Assembly: GCF_001652265.1 (NCBI RefSeq)
Contig: NZ_LWBS01000003.1
Span: 1-14,288, forward strand
Length of the DNA stretch: 14,288 nt
Source of the DNA: Rhizobium leguminosarum
Lineage (GTDB): Bacteria; Pseudomonadota; Alphaproteobacteria; Rhizobiales; Rhizobiaceae
Reading direction: 5' to 3'
This document shows, in pieces, positions 1-6,382 of this stretch. Under the pieces are notes generated by a model. That model worked only from the letters and a program-made list of their open reading frames with translations, ran no database searches and had not been told where the DNA came from. Numbering within the stretch: the stretch's first letter is position 1; each line of letters opens with the position of its first letter. Both the position numbers and the translations under genes were made by a program.

Positions 1-91
1 CGGAGCGGCAATCAGAAGACGATGAAACTCTTGCCAGCGACAATCAACATGATAACTTCGCTCCAACCGCGACATAAGAATCTCATCCAGA
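1..91. other. Unassigned sequence left of the IS256 fragment
   Basis: This stretch does not continue the IS256 transposase reading frame: that frame has a stop codon near position 23. On the minus strand a short open frame runs from about position 107 to the window edge and reads, in part, MSRLERSYHVDCRWQEF. It could be the edge of a gene extending beyond the window, but I do not recognise it. The IS256 fragment therefore appears to be joined to unrelated DNA here. Confidence 0.25.
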
Positions 92-388
92 TTGTCGCTC
101 GCGTCTCATCCTGATCGTCGCGCTATATGGGAACACGTCGTTCCCTTCTTCGCCTTCCCGGAAGGTGTCCGCCGCATCATTTACACCACGAACGCCATAG
201 AGGCCTTGAACTCGAAACTTCGCCGGGCCGTGCGCTCGCGTGGGCATTTCCCTGGTGACGAAGCCGCCATGAAGCTGCTATATCTGGTGCTCAACAACGC
301 CGCAGAGCAATGGAAGCGCGCGCCGCGGGAATGGGTCGAAGCAAAGACACAGTTCGCCGTCATCTTCGGCGAGCGGTTCTTCAACTAA
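92..388 (+). pseudogene. IS256-family transposase, 3' fragment
   Basis: The translation matches the C-terminal part of IS256-family (mutator-type) DDE transposases. It contains VVPFFAFPEGVRRIIYTTNA, then EALNSKLRRAVRSRGHFP, an AMKLLYL segment, and the terminal QFAVIFGERFF. Full-length members are about 400 residues, so only about the last quarter is present. The TTG at 92 is just the edge of the open frame and not a genuine start; recognisable homology begins at roughly 120. The frame ends at a natural TAA, followed by a sequence that looks like the element's terminal inverted repeat (397-424). The fragment should be inactive because the catalytic Asp residues lie in the missing part. Confidence 0.85.
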
Positions 389-396
389 TGAACCGG

Positions 397-424
397 CCCC
401 CCGCACAGAATTCCTGACAGTCCC
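397..424 (-). repeat. Probable terminal inverted repeat of the IS256-family element
   Basis: Nine bases after the IS256 transposase stop codon, the minus strand reads GGGGACTGTCAGGAATTC and then TGTGCGGGG. IS256-family ends commonly resemble this GGG(A)CTGTCAGGAATT pattern. Immediately outside it, the IS5-family transposase reading frame begins, so this is the junction where the IS256 element entered the IS5 gene. The partner repeat is not in the window, so the repeat pair and the target duplication cannot be confirmed. Confidence 0.55.
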
Positions 425-913
425 CTTTCGCCAGCTGCGCCGGGACTTTACGCCGTGTTTTTCTTCCAGCCATTGGCCCGCGCCATAGACCTTCAATCCC
501 GTGCTATCGATCAAGACGTGAACCGGCCCGTCCGCCACAGGTTGGCGGTCATTGCTTTTGCTCAATGGCTTCCAGGTTCTGGCCCTCCGGCTCAACGTGG
601 TGTGATCGGGCACAGGCAGATCCAATCCCATCATGTCGAGCACCGAACTCAAAAGCCCTTCGCTCTGGCGCAAACGCAGCCCAAACACCATGCCCAGCAT
701 CAGAGTAGTTTCGATCGCCAGATCCGAATAGAGAGGCTGGCCACCACGCGTCCTGCGACGTGGGGCAGCCCAACCCATCAAAGCTTCCGGCGTTATCCAA
801 ACGGTCAAACTGCCACGGCGGCGAAGCGCCGCCTCATACTCCGCCCAGTTCGTCACTTTGAACTTCATTTTTCCGATGTGATGGCGGCGGGCGGCGTTAT
901 GTTTGTGCGGCAT
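425..913 (-). pseudogene. IS5-family transposase, 5' fragment interrupted by IS256
   Basis: The minus-strand protein begins MPHKHNAARRHHIGKMKFKV and continues with a KVTNWAEYEAALRRRGSLTVW segment (residues 19-39), typical of the N-terminal region of IS5-subgroup transposases. It carries the first DDE aspartate in the DSTGLKVYG motif (residues 136-144) and continues to EKHGVKSRRSWRK at residue 163. There the next expected segment (usually starting LH) is replaced by a translation of the IS256 terminal repeat. A full protein would be about 300 residues, so the second half, with the remaining catalytic residues, is missing. The frame stays open by chance through the IS256 end to position 278, but those codons are not transposase. 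Confidence 0.85.
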
Positions 914-1181
914 GCTGGATCAATCAACCTATTTTCGATCCGGCCGCATAGATGAAAAATGTTGAAATTTGATCCCTGCACCAATTCCGATCGACGGGCG
1001 AAGTGCGTCTTGAGGGAAATCAATAAGCCGATATGTCCAGAAAACCTGTCTCAACCAGACAAAAATCCCGCCGAACGACTGCCGGTCTGTAAAAAAATCA
1101 GACCCACAGCAGGCAACTCGCCAACCCAGAGTGAATTTCAGCAGCCTGCCTCAGGCTCTCTGGCAGTCTAAATTCAACGGC
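914..1181. other. Gene-free stretch after the IS5 fragment
   Basis: I see no convincing coding sequence here. The first 30-40 bases are probably the 5' end of the IS5 element; the minus strand reads GGATCGAAAATAGG upstream of its start codon, and the exact terminus is not identifiable. Further on is a hairpin-capable inverted repeat GGTCTG (1084-1089) and CAGACC (1099-1104) around an A-rich loop. A smaller one, GCCTG/CAGGC, lies near 1142-1155. No T-run follows either, so neither is called a terminator. Confidence 0.4.
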
Positions 1182-1463
1182 CTAACGGCGCGGTCCGGCG
1201 GAAACAAGGGTCAAATTTGGGCGTCGACCCTCGGCGGTTGGCGGGGAGAGGACCTTGTGCAAGAATTCGAAGGCGGAGAGATCGAAATGTTCGTCGCTGC
1301 CCACTACCGCGACCGTCCAGAACTCGGAGGCTGCGCCGAAAACGGTCGAGATCTGGACAACCTCGATCTCACTGGGGCCGGGGATCGATGCACCCTTTGC
1401 CGGCAGGCGGCGAGCCCAGTAGAAGCGGTTGGATTCTAGGTGGTCGGTGCCGATCGTGTCCAT
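1182..1463 (-). CDS. Small hypothetical protein, possibly 3'-truncated
   Basis: This 93-residue minus-strand ORF starts MDTIGTDHLESNRFYWARRL and includes PSEIEVVQISTVFG and EFWTVAVVGSDEHFDLSAFE. I cannot name its family. The frame is chosen because the start is preceded on the minus strand by a purine-rich GGGGAGAAAGG, a good ribosome binding site, and because the residue pattern looks like a real globular protein. The plus-strand ORFs over the same DNA are arginine-rich and lack such a site. The last 15 or so residues (ending SAGPRR) look less natural and may come from a junction with unrelated DNA. No domain, signal peptide or membrane segment is evident. Confidence 0.5.
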   Translation of the reverse strand: MDTIGTDHLESNRFYWARRLPAKGASIPGPSEIEVVQISTVFGAASEFWTVAVVGSDEHFDLSAFEFLHKVLSPPTAEGRRPNLTLVSAGPRR

Positions 1464-1710
1464 GCCCTTTCTCCCCTCAGACGTTAATGGAAGGTTAGCT
1501 TATAATTTCGCAAGAGTCCCGGGAGGCAGGGGGAATTCACAGGAATTGGTTACTGCCGAAGCTGTATCGAGGCTTCGTAAACTTAGCGGCACGAGCCAGT
1601 CGTAGCCCGTTAAGTTGCGCTAGTAGCGCTTCTGTAATGGGCCTTTGTTCGTCAAGTCCCTCAGTACCAAAATCTCGTCACCAGGATCATTGAACCCAGT
1701 GCCAAGCTCT
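1464..1710. other. Gene-free stretch with small palindromes
   Basis: There is no plausible gene here. The stretch begins with the ribosome binding site of the minus-strand ORF that ends at 1463. It holds an inverted repeat CGAAGC (1557-1562) with GCTTCG (1572-1577), and a 13-bp palindrome GCGCTA-g-TAGCGC (1617-1629). Neither is followed by a T-run, and I cannot assign a function. Confidence 0.4.
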
Positions 1711-1732
1711 CTTAGAGTCTATTCAAGAAAGG
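1711..1732 (+). repeat. Terminal inverted repeat, 3' end of mini-element
   Basis: This 22-bp sequence, CTTA followed by GAGTCTATTCAAGAAAGG, is an exact reverse complement of 2108-2129. It overlaps the last codons and stop of the transposase fragment at 1723, as expected for the downstream end of a compact IS. Confidence 0.85.
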
Positions 1733-2107
1733 GGATATCGAGCGAGCCTTCTGGTCATGAGCTTGATCATTGCGGTTTGGATGAAGGCGAGGCTTGTGGC
1801 TGAGAAGCGCTCGAAATCCTTTGCCATTCGGCGGTTTATGCCGAGCCAAGCCAGCGTTCGTTCGACGATCCATCGCTTCGCCAGCACCTGGAAACCGGCT
1901 TGATTGCGTTTGATAATCTCCATCGGTCGCGGGCTTGTCTCTTCGACCGTTGGGCCCTGATAGCCGCCATCGCCGCAGATTTTTTCGATGAATGGAAAGC
2001 GGTTGGCCAGCTTGTCGAAGACAAGTGCCGCTCCGTCGCGATCCTGAATGCCCGCCGAGTGGACCTCTGCTTTCAGAAGCATGCCCAGGGTATCGACCAG
2101 AATGTGG
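1723..2107 (-). pseudogene. IS5-family (IS427-like) transposase, C-terminal half
   Basis: The minus strand encodes GHILVDTLGMLLKAEVHSAG, then IQDRDGAALVFDKL, the CGDGGYQGP motif with the second catalytic Asp, and KRWIVERTLAWLG with the catalytic Glu. It ends at a natural TGA inside the terminal repeat. These motifs are those of the C-terminal half (orfB) of IS427-group IS5 transposases. The N-terminal half with the first catalytic Asp is absent. The in-frame ATG at 2082 is internal and probably not used. A longer overlapping minus-strand frame (1712-2317) is a shadow and not the transposase frame. Confidence 0.85.
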
Positions 2108-2129
2108 CCTTTCTTGAATAGACTCTAAG
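2108..2129 (-). repeat. Terminal inverted repeat, 5' end of mini-element
   Basis: This is the exact inverted partner of 1711-1732. Read on the minus strand, it passes directly into codons for GHILVDTLG, which belong to the middle of the transposase. That places the internal deletion at or just inside this repeat. Confidence 0.85.
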
Positions 2130-2458
2130 TTTACGCTGCCTCCATGAACGCTCCATCCAGCCTCCACGGGACTTGAACCTACTCTGTACATTATAGACGC
2201 CAACAAGGAGACGCACAATGATGACGAGACCATGCGCCGTTCGCAATCTCTTCGTTCCAGATCACACAGAACCTTCTGCCAACCAAATTCGCAATCACCG
2301 ACTGCCGCAGAAGCCATTCAGAAGACGAGATCACCAGCGTGTATTGTCCGACAGATGGAACACGCGCCGCGTTTTGAAATCGAAGCAACTCGAGCTGATC
2401 CTTAACACGCTCATTCCTGGCGCACGAAGCGGGGGAAAACACTGTGGAGAAGAAGAGC

Positions 2459-2557
2459 ATGACCTCTAGTTTGAAGTGCGGCTCTCCAGCCCCGGTGATC
2501 GACGTGCAGGACTGGCTGCGTGACCCTAGCGAAAATCAGCTCCGCTTAGCGCTGTGA
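2459..2557 (+). pseudogene. Possible remnant of a redoxin-type gene (N-terminus only)
   Basis: A short ORF preceded by a GGAGAAG-type ribosome binding site encodes 32 residues. It contains LKCGSPAPVIDVQDWLR, which resembles the first residues of AhpC/TlpA-type thioredoxin-fold proteins (lysine, glycine, PAP, then a W-L pair). It stops before any redox-active Cys motif could appear. It may be a truncated gene left by rearrangement, or a chance ORF; the similarity is slight. Confidence 0.2.
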
Positions 2558-2582
2558 CCAAGCTATAAATACATTTTAGAAT

Positions 2583-2598
2583 AGCATTAGCTTATGCT
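2583..2598. promoter_or_regulatory. Candidate operator: AGCAT-N6-ATGCT palindrome
   Basis: The sequence AGCAT TAGCTT ATGCT is a perfect 5-bp inverted repeat with a 6-bp spacer in an AT-rich stretch about 170 bp upstream of the first cluster gene. It overlaps the candidate -35 position, where a repressor or activator site would be expected. No cognate regulator is encoded in the window. Confidence 0.3.
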
Positions 2599-2620
2599 GA
2601 CTAAAGATTGTTTTTATAAA
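2592..2620 (+). promoter_or_regulatory. Weak candidate promoter for the cluster
   Basis: A TATAAA hexamer (2615-2620) lies 17 bases downstream of TTATGC (2592-2597). The -10 is a good sigma-70-type match, while the -35 is poor, as expected for an activator-dependent promoter. A second TATAAA at 2564-2569 has no acceptable -35. Either would give a leader of more than 130 bases before the TTG start at 2765. Confidence 0.25.
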
Positions 2621-2683
2621 AAGATAGGAGACAAGGTCGCTACGCAAGTCGAATGCCCACGAAAGAAGCAAGCGACGGATCAA

Positions 2684-2698
2684 CGACACAAAGTGTCG
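2684..2698. promoter_or_regulatory. Palindrome CGACAC-AAA-GTGTCG in the leader
   Basis: A perfect 6-bp inverted repeat with a 3-base spacer lies about 65 bases upstream of the first start codon. As DNA it could be a dimer-binding operator; as RNA it could fold into a tight hairpin in the 5' leader. It is not followed by a T-run, so it is not a simple terminator. Confidence 0.35.
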
Positions 2699-2752
2699 CT
2701 TTGGTCAGTGTTTTGCCAGTTCTCCAGGGCTGCGCGCCTTTCATTCCTGATC

Positions 2753-2767
2753 GGAGGATTTTGATTG
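2753..2767 (+). promoter_or_regulatory. Ribosome binding site GGAGG with TTG start codon
   Basis: GGAGG at 2753-2757 is seven bases upstream of TTG at 2765. No in-frame ATG occurs until codon 23 (2831), which lies inside the conserved N-terminal motif region. The TTG is therefore the best start, an uncommon codon backed by a strong binding site. Confidence 0.75.
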
Positions 2768-3922
2768 CAAAATCAAGTACGTCTATTCACACCCGGACCG
2801 CTTTGCCTGTCGCCCTTCGTCAAGGAGGGAATGCTGTTCGATATCGGGTCGAGAGATGCGGCCTTCAAGCGTATTACTCAGGAGATTCGCGATCAGATCC
2901 TCACCATCGCGCAGGCTCACGGCAGTCATACGGTTATTCCGATACAGGGGAGTGGTACCTTTGCCGTTGAGGCGGCGCTCACCACATTCATCGGTCGCGG
3001 GGACAAAGCCCTCGTCTGCATCAACGGCCAGTATGGTGAGCGTATACTCACCATGCTGCGGCGTAATGGTCTGGCCTTCGAAACGCTGGTGACGCCTGTA
3101 ACGGAGGTGCCTGACGTCGCACTGGTGGCGGATCGGCTGGCAACCGATCCAGAAATTACCCACTTGTGCTTCGTGCATTGTGAAACGACCACGGGCATTC
3201 TGAACCCATTCAGCGCCTTGATCAATGTTGCCAGAGCAAATGGCGTCGTCACGATCGTCGATTCCATGAGTGCATTCGGCGGTATCGCGGTAAATGCGCA
3301 AACAGACAGGTTCGACGTCCTGATTTCCTCAGGAAACAAGTGTCTGGAGGCGCCGCCGGGACTGGCATTTGCAATCGTTGCAAACACGCTTCTCAACCGT
3401 AAGTCGACTCACGCAACCACCTACTCCCTGGATCTCTATGATCAGTGGTTGTCGTTCGAGAGATCGGGGGAGTGGCGTACCACTCCTCCGACGCACATAG
3501 CGCAAGCGCTCCACCGTGCGCTTTCGGAGCATTCGATGGAAGGCACAGAGGCTCGATGGGCACGCTATGATCGCGTCAGAGAGCGCCTAACAAAAGGCCT
3601 TAGGCCATTCGGCATCACGCCCATTCTCAGACAAGAGCTCCAATCGCCGATTTGCCTCGCTCTTCAAGCCAAGCATTGGATATCCGATCAAGAAAGCTTT
3701 GAATATTTCTATAACTTTCTCGCCGCAGATCAGATCTACATCTATGCGAAACTGCACGCGCCATCCCAGACCTTTCGTATTGGCTGCATCGGGCAGATCC
3801 AAGATGACTGGCCAGATCGTCTGATCGACCGAGTTGAGCGTTTTGCGCCGACGGTCGCCCGCCGGGATTTTTCCAGAAAATTCGCGTGTAGCAGCCTCTC
3901 CAGGGAGCAAATCAATGCTTGA
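2765..3922 (+). CDS. rtxA: PhnW-like class V aminotransferase (RtxA N-terminal half)
   Basis: This 385-residue PLP aminotransferase belongs to the PhnW/alanine-glyoxylate group. It opens LFTPGPLCLSPFVKEGMLFD, followed by GSRDAAFKRITQEIR, then QGSGTFAVEA (61-70), which contacts the PLP phosphate. Asp166 sits in IVDSMSAFGG, and the Schiff-base Lys192 in SSGNKCLEAPPG. In Bradyrhizobium elkanii the N-terminal half of RtxA is related to this group and is thought to aminate dihydroxyacetone phosphate on the way to serinol; the same role is inferred here from the neighbours. It starts at TTG with a strong GGAGG and its end overlaps the next gene by 8 bases, implying translational coupling. A phosphonate role (PhnW) is the alternative by sequence, but no phn gene is nearby. 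Confidence 0.8.
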   Translation: MQNQVRLFTPGPLCLSPFVKEGMLFDIGSRDAAFKRITQEIRDQILTIAQAHGSHTVIPIQGSGTFAVEAALTTFIGRGDKALVCINGQYGERILTMLRRNGLAFETLVTPVTEVPDVALVADRLATDPEITHLCFVHCETTTGILNPFSALINVARANGVVTIVDSMSAFGGIAVNAQTDRFDVLISSGNKCLEAPPGLAFAIVANTLLNRKSTHATTYSLDLYDQWLSFERSGEWRTTPPTHIAQALHRALSEHSMEGTEARWARYDRVRERLTKGLRPFGITPILRQELQSPICLALQAKHWISDQESFEYFYNFLAADQIYIYAKLHAPSQTFRIGCIGQIQDDWPDRLIDRVERFAPTVARRDFSRKFACSSLSREQINA

Positions 3923-5252
3923 TTTCATACCAAATCCCCAAGCGTCCAAATGGGAAAATCCGGAAACTGCAGTTCTCCATGCTGGCTTCAGGCACGATCC
4001 GGCGACAAGGGCGGTAAGCGTTCCCATTTACCAGAATACAGCATATGAGCTCGACGGAAATCTCTCCAAGATCGCTGACATCTACAACGTCAAGGCAGAT
4101 GGATATACGTACACGCGGATTATTAACCCGACGACGCGTGCCTTGGAACGACGTTTCGCGGCGGTTGATAGGGGCCTCGATTCTCTTGCTGTCGCATCTG
4201 GGCAGGCAGCCACGTTTCTCGCCCTAGTGAATTTGTGCAGCGGTTACCCTGGCGGAAATATTGTGGCTTCAAAGTTTCTCTATGGCAACTCTTGGAACCT
4301 ATTGCACAATACTTTTCGACGTTTGGGTATCGAGGCGCGGAGCGCCGATCCCAACGACCCTTCAAGCTTCGAAGCTCAAATCGACGACCGGACGCTTGGT
4401 CTTTTCGGCGAGTGCGTCTCGAACCCGAGTCTGGTGCCGCTTCCAATACGCGAGCTGGCGGAAATTGGCCGCCGGCACGGAATTCCGTTAATCGTGGACA
4501 ATACAACGACACCTCTCGTTTGCAGTCCGGCAAGGTTGGGCGCAGCATTCTCCACCTATTCCGCAACGAAATATATTTGCGGCCACGGGACGACTCTTGG
4601 AGGATTGATCGTCGATCATGGCAATTTCGCTTTCGACGAATTTCCTGATCGATTCCCCCTGATGAACGGGCCCGACGATGCGCATGGCGACATCTTGTGG
4701 CATGAGGCGATTACAAATCTGGACGATCTGGGTAGCAGCCCGTTTCTTCTTAAGGCCCGCATGACTTGGTTGCGCGATACCGGCGCATGCTCGAGCCCCT
4801 TCAATAGCTTTCAGCTCATTCAGGGACTCGAAACTCTTCCCTTGCGTATGCGTCGCCATAGCGAAAATGCTTTGGCCGTAGCCTACATGCTGCGCAGTCA
4901 CCCCAAGGTCAGGGCAGTCATCTACCCGGCTTTTTTCGAAGGGCGTCAAAGAGAGGTCGCCGCCGAGCTTTTCGATCCCCAGTACGGCCATGGCGCGATG
5001 CTGACCTTTGACGTTGGCGATGCCGCAGCCGGACGCAAACTCATCGAAAGCGTCAGCCTCGCCTATCATGTTTCCAATGTCGGGGACGCCAGAACACTTA
5101 TCACCCATCCCGTTTCCACCACCCATACGACCGTGCCGCGCGAGAAGCGCTTGGCAGCTGGAATCGATGACGGCACCATCCGCCTCTGCGTTGGTATCGA
5201 GCATTCTGACGATATCATCCGTGACCTGGCGGGTGCATTGGCCGCGCTGTAA
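3915..5252 (+). CDS. rtxA: O-acetylhomoserine sulfhydrylase-like enzyme (RtxA C-terminal half), dihydrorhizobitoxine synthase
   Basis: This 445-residue member of the Cys/Met-metabolism PLP family is closest to O-acetylhomoserine sulfhydrylases. It opens ETAVLHAGFRHDP, with YTYTRIINPTT (64-74) for PLP-phosphate contacts, Tyr123 in FLYGNSW (ring stacking), Asp195 in IVDNTTTP, and the Schiff-base Lys219 in SATKYICGHGT. All key residues are intact. In B. elkanii the equivalent domain of RtxA joins serinol to O-acetylhomoserine to make dihydrorhizobitoxine, an ether-forming gamma-replacement; the same reaction is inferred here. The ATG at 3915 has AGGGAG seven bases upstream and overlaps the aminotransferase stop. 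An in-frame upstream ATG at 3834 would add 27 unrelated residues and is rejected. A plain sulfhydrylase in methionine synthesis is the alternative, less likely given the neighbours. Confidence 0.8.
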   Translation: MLDFIPNPQASKWENPETAVLHAGFRHDPATRAVSVPIYQNTAYELDGNLSKIADIYNVKADGYTYTRIINPTTRALERRFAAVDRGLDSLAVASGQAATFLALVNLCSGYPGGNIVASKFLYGNSWNLLHNTFRRLGIEARSADPNDPSSFEAQIDDRTLGLFGECVSNPSLVPLPIRELAEIGRRHGIPLIVDNTTTPLVCSPARLGAAFSTYSATKYICGHGTTLGGLIVDHGNFAFDEFPDRFPLMNGPDDAHGDILWHEAITNLDDLGSSPFLLKARMTWLRDTGACSSPFNSFQLIQGLETLPLRMRRHSENALAVAYMLRSHPKVRAVIYPAFFEGRQREVAAELFDPQYGHGAMLTFDVGDAAAGRKLIESVSLAYHVSNVGDARTLITHPVSTTHTTVPREKRLAAGIDDGTIRLCVGIEHSDDIIRDLAGALAAL

Positions 5253-5273
5253 ATGAGCTAAAAGGGAAAACAC

Positions 5274-6353
5274 ATGGTATCTGATCAGACTTGGCAACTC
5301 ACGAATGCCCGCTACGAAAGCTTCCGCTTTTCGGCGGAGGTGAAAAAAGCGTTGGCTGAATTGCGTCCAGACAACATCACCGGTGCTCTCTACATCGCAA
5401 AAGATTATGCGGTCATTGTTCTTTTCGCCCTTCTTTGCGTCAAGCTTTCCTGGTGGTTCTATCCCCTAGCTTTGCTTTTCATCGGCGCGCACCAGCGGGG
5501 CCTGACCACGATAGCCCATGATGCAGCCCATCGAACGCTGGCAAGGAACGGCACGCTTAACTACGCGCTCGGAATTCTATTCGCCGCTTATCCATTGTTT
5601 CAGAAGCACTGGGCCTACAGGGTATCTCACGTCTATCTCCACCATCCGCACCTCGGCGATCCAGACAAGGATCCGGACCTGAAATTCTTTCTTGAAAGCG
5701 GTGTCTACAAAGTCCGCCATCCCGTTCGATACATAACGGATATCATCCTATTGCCGCTCTTTGGGGCCGCCACGATTGGATACTTGCGATATCTGTTCAC
5801 TCACCGTTTCAAGGTCACCGGAGTTGAGAAATCCAAGTTGGATAGCAAGGCTCTCTTTATAGACAAGGTCGGCTTCTACGCATTTTGGACCACTATCCTC
5901 GTCGGTTCCTATTGGTTGAATTTACTGGATGACGTCGCACTGTTCTGGATCGTGCCGTATCTCACGACATTTCAGGCGCTTGGCTGGTTCATCGAGATCG
6001 CGGAACACTCGCCCATGTGTGAGACGGAAAAGACCAATCTTTTCCTGACGCGTAACAGAAAGGGTAATTGCATCGAGCGACTTCTGCTTGGCGTCAATCT
6101 CGATGAATACCATCTCGAACATCATCTTTCTCCCGGCATCCCTTTCTGGCTTCTTAAAAAAGCCCAGAAAATACGCATGCGGGACCCGAATTACGCCGAA
6201 GTTGCAGCGACCTGGGGAGGCTTGTTCGTTCGAGGACCTCAAGGGCAGCGAAGCGTCATGAGCCAGCTGATGGAGCGAAATGAAAGGCTCTATTGGCAGC
6301 ATAAATATGGAACCGATGCAGCCAAGATTCCGCTATCCGTGGGCCTAGCCTGA
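5274..6353 (+). CDS. rtxC: RtxC-like membrane desaturase
   Basis: This is a 359-residue integral membrane di-iron protein of the fatty acid desaturase superfamily. The histidine boxes are HDAAH (82-86), HVYLHH (119-124) and YHLEHH (279-284), with an extra EHSP near 244. Hydrophobic segments lie around residues 45-72, 95-108, 155-172 and 198-235. In rhizobitoxine producers, RtxC converts dihydrorhizobitoxine to rhizobitoxine by introducing the carbon-carbon double bond, and its position directly after the RtxA pair supports that role. The ATG at 5274 follows AAGGGA by six bases, 21 bases after the preceding stop. No dedicated ferredoxin or reductase is encoded nearby, so electrons would come from host proteins. 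A true lipid desaturase is less likely, because the substrate of this operon is evidently an amino acid. Confidence 0.82.
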   Translation: MVSDQTWQLTNARYESFRFSAEVKKALAELRPDNITGALYIAKDYAVIVLFALLCVKLSWWFYPLALLFIGAHQRGLTTIAHDAAHRTLARNGTLNYALGILFAAYPLFQKHWAYRVSHVYLHHPHLGDPDKDPDLKFFLESGVYKVRHPVRYITDIILLPLFGAATIGYLRYLFTHRFKVTGVEKSKLDSKALFIDKVGFYAFWTTILVGSYWLNLLDDVALFWIVPYLTTFQALGWFIEIAEHSPMCETEKTNLFLTRNRKGNCIERLLLGVNLDEYHLEHHLSPGIPFWLLKKAQKIRMRDPNYAEVAATWGGLFVRGPQGQRSVMSQLMERNERLYWQHKYGTDAAKIPLSVGLA

Positions 6354-6382
6354 TGGACGCACCTTGCCTGAAGGAGTGAACG

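Larger units (their letters stand above)
1711..2129. mobile_element. Internally deleted IS5-family (IS427-like) mini-element
   Basis: A perfect 22-bp inverted repeat (1711-1732 against 2108-2129) bounds about 420 bp. This interval holds only the 3' half of an IS5-family transposase gene on the minus strand. The core of each end is GAGTCTATTCAAGAAAGG. Just outside this core both ends carry TA, consistent with a short target duplication, so the element proper is probably 1715-2125. Full-length relatives are about 800-900 bp. The 5' terminal repeat is fused directly to codons in mid-gene, which indicates deletion of the first half with both ends kept. Such a derivative could still be moved by a transposase supplied in trans. 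Confidence 0.75.
2131..2764. other. Upstream region of the cluster: no convincing gene, possible control region
   Basis: This stretch separates the mini-element from the biosynthetic operon. It holds a plus-strand ORF of 83 codons (2218-2469). That ORF has a good ribosome binding site (AAGGAG near 2204) but an unrecognisable, arginine-rich product. A 32-codon ORF (2459-2557) may be a gene remnant. The AT-rich segment 2560-2630 contains a weak promoter-like pattern and a palindrome, and a second palindrome lies at 2684-2698. The cluster's promoter most likely lies between 2560 and 2750. No regulator gene is present. Confidence 0.4.

Noticed and set aside
455..955. 166-codon plus-strand ORF opposite the IS5 transposase
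   Set aside because: It lies antisense to a recognisable transposase, has no familiar motifs, and is a shadow ORF.
1084..1104. Terminator-like hairpin GGTCTG/CAGACC
   Set aside because: The A/T tract lies in the loop rather than after the stem, so it is not an intrinsic terminator on either strand.
1712..2317. 201-codon minus-strand ORF
   Set aside because: It overlaps the IS427-type transposase in another frame; its residues (Ser, Arg and Gly rich) match no family, and it crosses the element boundary.
2218..2469. 83-codon plus-strand ORF with a good ribosome binding site
   Set aside because: The product is arginine-rich with no recognisable domain. It is mentioned in the upstream-region entry but not called as a gene.
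2765..3922. Phosphonate catabolism (PhnW, 2-aminoethylphosphonate transaminase)
   Set aside because: The family resemblance is real, but no phnX, phnA or phosphonate transporter is present, and the next two genes match the RtxA/RtxC pattern.
4488..5297. 269-codon minus-strand ORF
   Set aside because: It is fully antisense to the sulfhydrylase gene, which has intact catalytic motifs; the antisense product has none.
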